Virus record (IMG/VR): IMGVR_UViG_3300035034_000835
Coordinates: 1-30,402 of that record
Length of the DNA stretch: 30,402 nt
Reading direction: 5' to 3' (one strand)
From: a virus
Under the pieces are notes generated by a model. The model saw only the letters and a list, made by a program, of their open reading frames with translations. It did no database searches and was not told where the DNA came from. The position numbers and the translations under genes are program-made. Position 1 is the first letter of the stretch. The number at the start of each line of letters is the position of its first letter. Below are positions 27,601-30,402 of the stretch, one piece after another.

Positions 27601-28239
27601 GAGACGCAGTCGCCCCTCGTCGGCTCCATCGCAGAGCAGGAGTGGGTCGACAACAACAGCGCGGTCTTCACCAACTACCCGGCGGTGGCGGGCTACTTCG
27701 CACCTCCGGGTACGTCAGATGATTTCGATTACCGAGTCTGGCTCGACCAGTACGCGCAGGGTTTGCGTAAGCCTGTGAGTTCCGCCCAGAAGATTGCTCT
27801 GGACGAGCAGGCCATCGCTCGCCAGTCGTACTACCGGGTGCGAGATCAGATCGAGAACAGCGATATGTCTGGCTCTGTTCAGCGTCGCGCTCTGAACCAG
27901 ATCAAGGGAGTGCTGGAGCAGGAGTACCCCGGCTGGCAGCGTGCTGTGCCGGGCCTGTCTGGAGTGACCACGCAGGATCGCATCTTGGAGTTGGAGCGCG
28001 CATCCAACGACCCACTGCTCAACGGCAACCCGCTGACTGAGCCTCTCCAGACCTATTTCTCCGCTCGTAATAGCCTTCTGGGGCAGTTGCGCGCAGAGAC
28101 GGGCGAGCCCTCCGCCGGGTTGGGCCGCGAGGACGCGGACCGCTATCGACAAGCACTACAGCAGATCGGCACACTGCTCATGAACGAGTCCGACTACTTT
28201 GCCGGGGCATGGACGATTCTCCAGCGAGAGGTGAACTGA
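21652..28239 (+). CDS. 2195-aa giant virion protein, probable internal/ejected protein
   Basis: ATG at 21652, one base after the preceding stop. The largest gene in the window, placed between portal and lysozyme genes as in phages that eject internal proteins. Visible parts: an acidic N-terminus; a hydrophobic helix near 95-125; a VEVLTDPANLVTGGTGILAR segment and Arg/Ala-rich helices near 250-330; a FKPLALLRPAYIVRTQLDDQ segment (727-746) and long helices around it; a beta-rich central region (about 1030-1400) with a weak ADP-ribosyltransferase-like pattern (Arg 1051, Glu 1113-x2-Asp 1116); and a C-terminal AWVPFVDAWREGIEIWSRLV segment, typical of large phage virion proteins. No Walker or protease motif is seen. 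TTG is a common Leu codon here. Confidence 0.75.
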   Translation: MAWYDFLPFVGPSEEEEIRQSDQYNEVISTIQSGVSTEQAARAVQLIQQRPNSSPGIIQAALTTDMSDEQFQFLADQDPGEDDFDWYNPLDYLAVGADVATSIGSGLYEYGLKPLVRGAFAVSEGLSQEAIQRPLSAAAAAMGGTDQEVGFREAYNQYGTSGFFQALGDRFGDVQEGETGKFDLGTGFFTGGAAYEQQEDARQLTVQGERADVGHLFANATVGQMGGDPGEGAYDWTAGLMQFGVEVLTDPANLVTGGTGILARGAGRVVRTGQRATRMTRAGGRVGDEVVEAGAEAVTSARSRLAAAGERVTPERVREVLRGNVDMNDKATAVVVRDEMRAQDIVDSLTVDGVGTRFARRRQYDSDTSRQIGVEARAVMQAIDTGDEVDPNRVENLLGLMNGPTGRGFFARRAAQNLNTDEMLDALVDADFGQLLSSFNRSAAITLPVNRLARMSQAKTREEVAAIIGEGIGLGQINDANFYSGFTQRVKQPIAEGKFRAIFRTATGDINPEDVRGPGARFTGIAPEGIVSADDMQMAVAKADTLMRQGSVARSERVSLLEELALLPEGDNALFAGVMRRILQRTADSAHAVANDLDPADIQYDTGSLDEVFQGKMYENLFQTWDNQITQLQEFVRNEMNEVEITPLTRFVRRWNPSTASYEKIPTTSPQLASELIDIDFIIPDASNLRRMTTRSRIMQQVFANERLTAGFENTTRAMRFITRDVFKPLALLRPAYIVRTQLDDQMRMSAAGLSSIASSPTQLVQLFMSRGPTAVNDLMGTNLRARREAMRVISEQIVDIGQEATSGNRRRFFSNVTRPAGDLDEVFLNGWRQELAQLKQSEIAHFMMKHNLSPEQMLRFFRGSSVKGEELVRESVRRDLLTQINRRMTNEAMFTSQSGPGLLREMIDADDNPLAAGFNVEDIAPVVGRLLDDVSTELGMTREATNRLFDELGEGGDLADTITREMTDLIRNTPASETLSEGSIIMQMADNGVPWRDVKMADDASKINGDETARVPGADDAVRTGSRLTRGFRIPLSEVSKVSNSGRVVRAYSPGDNFDLMHRFDRATDADSVSGFYSKEFSENLPEGGENVNVIVEYHPDTKVSNMSWATEDSDVLISRNQNFTVEPGQSRYGSRSLTKNEDGEYEMVIRVRPEVEDSLAARARRSGHDYWMYDFHREWNGSREQAMELADEGMSSWSTAQRVKQEELVARARELGRNSGVDPDLLAERVARRNPEAVRGQNMAEWESLLDQMDSFRATGEVGDDLAQMVRFAPVQRFGRGNYIYVNASDVDIDLSGDFANTVAGRRASTTGNTVRAYTRPGDAPADAQLLRIKSPSQAMKIGKDEFALPASDLRFDRMRGIGYSKDGQSVSRQVMEVEVVGQPRLAGIADDVGGDGRFSEELRQIAASGDMRAEELLYNDDRLLEYLYSIQDRTRRMTNNNPDLVDLVTHRGYETEEVYNTMRESAERQFDEAEEVRRLEAEANGEEFAYNKFEYPRRDKGWDELTPGQRRRLLRTRFGDDAPQSVKSEYTPESANSMRGKWRAFVDSAAESIIAKPANELSRYPTWRQAIVNNVGELLYMAKDDALRREVFDAAVNNMNLTMQQRGALQRQLDRALGSGEGFIESVDEINQVAIANATNLIEDILFDTSTKSAFQGAFDAWVPFVDAWREGIEIWSRLVSQNPAILTGGMARLRAVESSGLLHTNERGERVFSAPMSGTMGNFIENRLDDRGNVVTDAIGAVGESVGDAFSAGNDGDSTNLEFESRLTGVNLILQSVGPGFGPIIQWPAGAFLPDTASFTGLQELINPFGDPFDEPGDIINPTAYTESLMPSWARTVISAMTQGDPDPIQWNSMMHDTLRALQMSGKYDQSSEVDRARIEEDAQRGTQWIMLLRGIVQGVSVTSADIKWQIASDGLNPEYEPGVEGWDPEADPDGVWHSIDMMAQEYRRLLEASNDIGVAMDEFISAYGVQPAYLSAKSETQSPLVGSIAEQEWVDNNSAVFTNYPAVAGYFAPPGTSDDFDYRVWLDQYAQGLRKPVSSAQKIALDEQAIARQSYYRVRDQIENSDMSGSVQRRALNQIKGVLEQEYPGWQRAVPGLSGVTTQDRILELERASNDPLLNGNPLTEPLQTYFSARNSLLGQLRAETGEPSAGLGREDADRYRQALQQIGTLLMNESDYFAGAWTILQREVN

Positions 28240-28240
28240 C

Positions 28241-29173
28241 ATGGGCATTACCGACGTCCCCTCCCAAGAAGAGATGTCTCCGGGCAACTCTGACATCAAC
28301 TCTCAGATTCAGCAGGTTTTGGAAGGGCTTCAGACTCAGCAGACTGTGGCTGAGGTCGATTACATCGGCAACGTTCCTCCTCAGTATTTCAACCAAGGAG
28401 GTCCGTTCGGCCCAGACCCTCGTGGTGCGGGTCAGTTGGGTCCTGCGCAGGAGATGTCGCGGTTCAAGGCTGGCGTCGGCCAGCGTAACCCGTACATCGA
28501 GGGTGAGGAGTCCGCCCTTCTCGCCAACATGCGCCCGGAGCAGATTCGCATGTTGCAGGACCGCCTCGCGTTCACAGGGTTTCTCGACCCCGGCGACTAC
28601 CAGCCCGGCCTAGTGCGCGGCACCACTCGTACCAACTCCAACACGGTGTCCGCAATGTACAAGTTGCTGGACATGAGCAACTTCTACGGAGAGTCGTACG
28701 ACAACTTGTTGGGTCGCATGGAACAGGGAATCAACAGCGGGGATCTCACACGAGAGCAGGTGGCCGGGTCAGGTGACGAGTCGGAGGAGCAGAGGCCCAC
28801 GTTCTCAACTCCGGACATGGCGAGTCTGCGCAACAGAGTCAAGGCTCAGTTTCGTCAGTACCTCAAGCGCGAGCCCACCACCGCCGAGGTCGCACGATTC
28901 GCAGAGGAGATGGTCTCTGACTACCGGGGCATGGCGGGCGACCGGCAGGCCCAGTTCGAGGACCCCTCACAGTTCGACCAGAATGTTGGCGCGGGTCGCG
29001 TCGCTTCCGTCCGCGAGGAAGTAGACCCCGAAGCGCGCTTCATCGAGCGCATGGAGACCATGTACACCGGGCAGCGCAACGTGGTCGAGGACTCCGAAGA
29101 GTCCCGTGAGGCAATGGGCAACGCTGCCAACGTCGTCGGTCGTCCTACCGGCCCAATCTCACGAGGTATTTGA
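28241..29173 (+). CDS. 310-aa virion-module protein of unknown function
   Basis: ATG at 28241, one base after the giant gene's stop, with GAGAGGTG upstream. The N-terminal third is Gln- and Pro-rich and probably disordered. The centre has helical EQIRMLQDRLAFTGFLDPGD and SAMYKLLDMSNFYGESYDNL segments that resemble peptidoglycan-binding-type helices of phage tail or internal proteins. The C-terminal region (RQYLKREPTTAEVARFAEEMV) is a helix-rich domain. Acidic overall. Its stop overlaps the lysozyme ATG (TGATG), so both are probably made in similar amounts and may act together in cell entry. Confidence 0.72.
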   Translation: MGITDVPSQEEMSPGNSDINSQIQQVLEGLQTQQTVAEVDYIGNVPPQYFNQGGPFGPDPRGAGQLGPAQEMSRFKAGVGQRNPYIEGEESALLANMRPEQIRMLQDRLAFTGFLDPGDYQPGLVRGTTRTNSNTVSAMYKLLDMSNFYGESYDNLLGRMEQGINSGDLTREQVAGSGDESEEQRPTFSTPDMASLRNRVKAQFRQYLKREPTTAEVARFAEEMVSDYRGMAGDRQAQFEDPSQFDQNVGAGRVASVREEVDPEARFIERMETMYTGQRNVVEDSEESREAMGNAANVVGRPTGPISRGI

Positions 29174-29961
29174 TGACGGCACCCTCCGACAGCGAACTCC
29201 AGACATTCATGGCGGCCATCCGCCGGATCGAGTCGTCCGACAACTATCGGGCGACGGGTCCTGCTTCGCATGGCAAGTATGGGCGTGCACGCGGCGCGTA
29301 CCAGATCATGTCCGGTATCTGGGGAGGCTGGGCTCGTGAGGCGGGCATCGGCGCAAACGCCGATCCGTGGGACCCGTGGAACCAAGACAAGGTCGCCACC
29401 TACAAGATGAGCCAGTATTTTGACAAGTACGGGTCGTGGGATCTTGTTTCAGCAGCATGGTTCGGAGGCATGGGCGCGGCCAACAAGATTCGCGATGAGG
29501 GCATGAACTCTGTAGCCAACCGTACTGACGGGTTCTCCTCGATCCCTCAGTACGTTGACAAGGCCATGTCCACCATGCGCAACATCGGCGGCGCTGACCT
29601 GCCGACGATGGCGACTCGACCAGCGGGCACGACTCGTAGTCAGGATGCTAGCGCCGGGAGGTACGAGGCACAGGCGCAGGGTGCGATGAATGATTCACAG
29701 TCGCCGGGTAAGGAACAGCAGGCGGCTCCGCAGCAGACACAGGCTCAGATGCAGCGGGGCAAGGCGTTCCGACTCTCTCAGCAGGTCTTCCGCTACGCTT
29801 CGCAGGCTGCTGCCACGGCCCCGGACGACGACCCGGAGATCCAGAATGACATTAACAAGATGATTCGCACGATGTACGGACAGGCAACAGGTCGCAAGCC
29901 TACAGTCGAAACGACAACTCCGACTGAGACCGGCAGTGTGACGACACGAGGTATGCGATGA
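29173..29961 (+). CDS. Virion-associated transglycosylase/lysozyme
   Basis: ATG 29173 overlaps the previous stop; a TTG three bases earlier is less likely. The 262-aa product begins with an SLT/transglycosylase-like domain: catalytic Glu 20 in AIRRIESSDNY, then GAYQIM (41-46), the typical second motif, and YFDKYGSWDLVSAAWFGG near residue 90-105. The rest is a Gln/Ala-rich, low-complexity linker (QQAAPQQTQAQMQRG) and a helical end. Such enzymes cut peptidoglycan glycan strands. The late location beside the giant protein and lack of a signal peptide or holin indicate a virion enzyme that opens the wall at entry rather than a lysis enzyme. Confidence 0.88.
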   Translation: MTAPSDSELQTFMAAIRRIESSDNYRATGPASHGKYGRARGAYQIMSGIWGGWAREAGIGANADPWDPWNQDKVATYKMSQYFDKYGSWDLVSAAWFGGMGAANKIRDEGMNSVANRTDGFSSIPQYVDKAMSTMRNIGGADLPTMATRPAGTTRSQDASAGRYEAQAQGAMNDSQSPGKEQQAAPQQTQAQMQRGKAFRLSQQVFRYASQAAATAPDDDPEIQNDINKMIRTMYGQATGRKPTVETTTPTETGSVTTRGMR

Positions 29962-30402
29962 GCATGAACCCACGAGACATCGACGCCACTACTGGCGTTC
30001 GCTATGACGAGACTAACGCTCGCACTCGTCTGCCGTCATGGATTTCTCCTACGTCTCTTGTGGGCCGGTACCTCCTACAGAAGTATGGCGATCGGTGGGA
30101 ACAGGAGATCATTGACGAGCGGTTCGATGAGATCTCGCGGCTTGGCTCTAACCGCGAATTCGTCACTGCCCTACAGGCTGTGCTGGGTAACGACTACGTC
30201 GGAGACGACTCCGAAGAAGCCATCATTTCCAACCTCGCTAAGTTGCGGTACATGGTGTTGGACGGCAGCGTCTCCGAGGAGGAGATGGATGTTGTCTTCA
30301 AGGCTGGTGAGGGCAGCGAGTTCACTGACGAAATGCAGACGCTCAAGTTTTACTCGATCAGTGACATCGAGGAACAGAACGCACAGATCGCACAGAACAA
30401 CA
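29958..30402 (+). CDS. Virion-module protein, cut by the right edge
   Basis: ATG 29958 overlaps the lysozyme stop (ATGA), and at least 148 codons are open to the end of the window. The visible part is acidic and helical, with RLPSWISPTSLVGRYLLQKY, NREFVTALQAVLGNDYVGDD and EEAIISNLAKLRYMVLDG. A second in-frame ATG lies two codons on. No family is recognised from this fragment. The position suggests another structural or ejected protein. Confidence 0.75.
   Translation, partial: MSMNPRDIDATTGVRYDETNARTRLPSWISPTSLVGRYLLQKYGDRWEQEIIDERFDEISRLGSNREFVTALQAVLGNDYVGDDSEEAIISNLAKLRYMVLDGSVSEEEMDVVFKAGEGSEFTDEMQTLKFYSISDIEEQNAQIAQNN

Overview
This window is part of a double-stranded DNA tailed-phage (or prophage) genome whose host is very likely an actinobacterium. 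The evidence is a high G+C content, a WhiB-family regulator (a family confined to actinobacteria and their phages), SigA-type TTGACA/TAnnnT promoters, and the terminase, portal and lysozyme genes in a row. No integrase, attachment site, repressor or lysis cassette is seen, so lifestyle cannot be decided. The phage cluster cannot be named from sequence alone.

Left arm (1-10.9 kb) is read leftward and holds DNA metabolism. In transcription order it has a small HTH-like protein, a PrimPol-AAA primase/helicase, a winged-helix-like protein, an SNF2-type helicase, a family A DNA polymerase with a 3'-5' exonuclease domain, a 120-aa protein of unknown role, a Cas4/RecB-like Fe-S nuclease, a Sak4-like ATPase, a DUF669-like ssDNA-binding candidate, a VRR-NUC nuclease, a tRNA with anticodon CAA, and several tiny genes. 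Most genes overlap by 1-4 bases. At the extreme left, a 25-bp direct repeat that carries a ribosome-binding site and start codon brackets a small membrane-protein gene and appears to have destroyed the end of the gene upstream.

Middle (10.9-16.1 kb) is read rightward. It consists of small, mostly acidic proteins of unknown function plus a RadC-like protein. Nearly every gene or gene pair has its own promoter of one repeated design, GA(C/T)TTGACA, a spacer of 17 or 18 bp, then TAnnnT. Hairpins or inverted repeats lie between several units. There are nine such promoters in 4.8 kb. Two stop codons lie inside the next promoter's -35 box.

Non-coding island (16.08-16.66 kb) carries a probable terminator, eight degenerate copies of an 11-mer spaced at roughly whole helical turns, an A+T-richer stretch with two 10-bp palindromes 19 bp apart, a G-quadruplex-type G-run, GC-rich hairpins (two with a GCGAAGC core) and two mutually exclusive hairpins. 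It ends in a promoter that keeps only the -10 half of the local consensus. It looks like a replication origin and/or the control region of the late genes.

Right arm (16.66-30.4 kb) is read rightward and is the virion module: a zinc-ribbon-like protein, WhiB, a terminase carrying zinc-finger and HTH segments at its N-terminus, a portal, a 129-aa low-complexity protein, a 2195-aa giant (probable ejected internal protein), a 310-aa protein, a transglycosylase-fold lysozyme and the start of another structural gene. The major capsid and tail genes must lie beyond the window.
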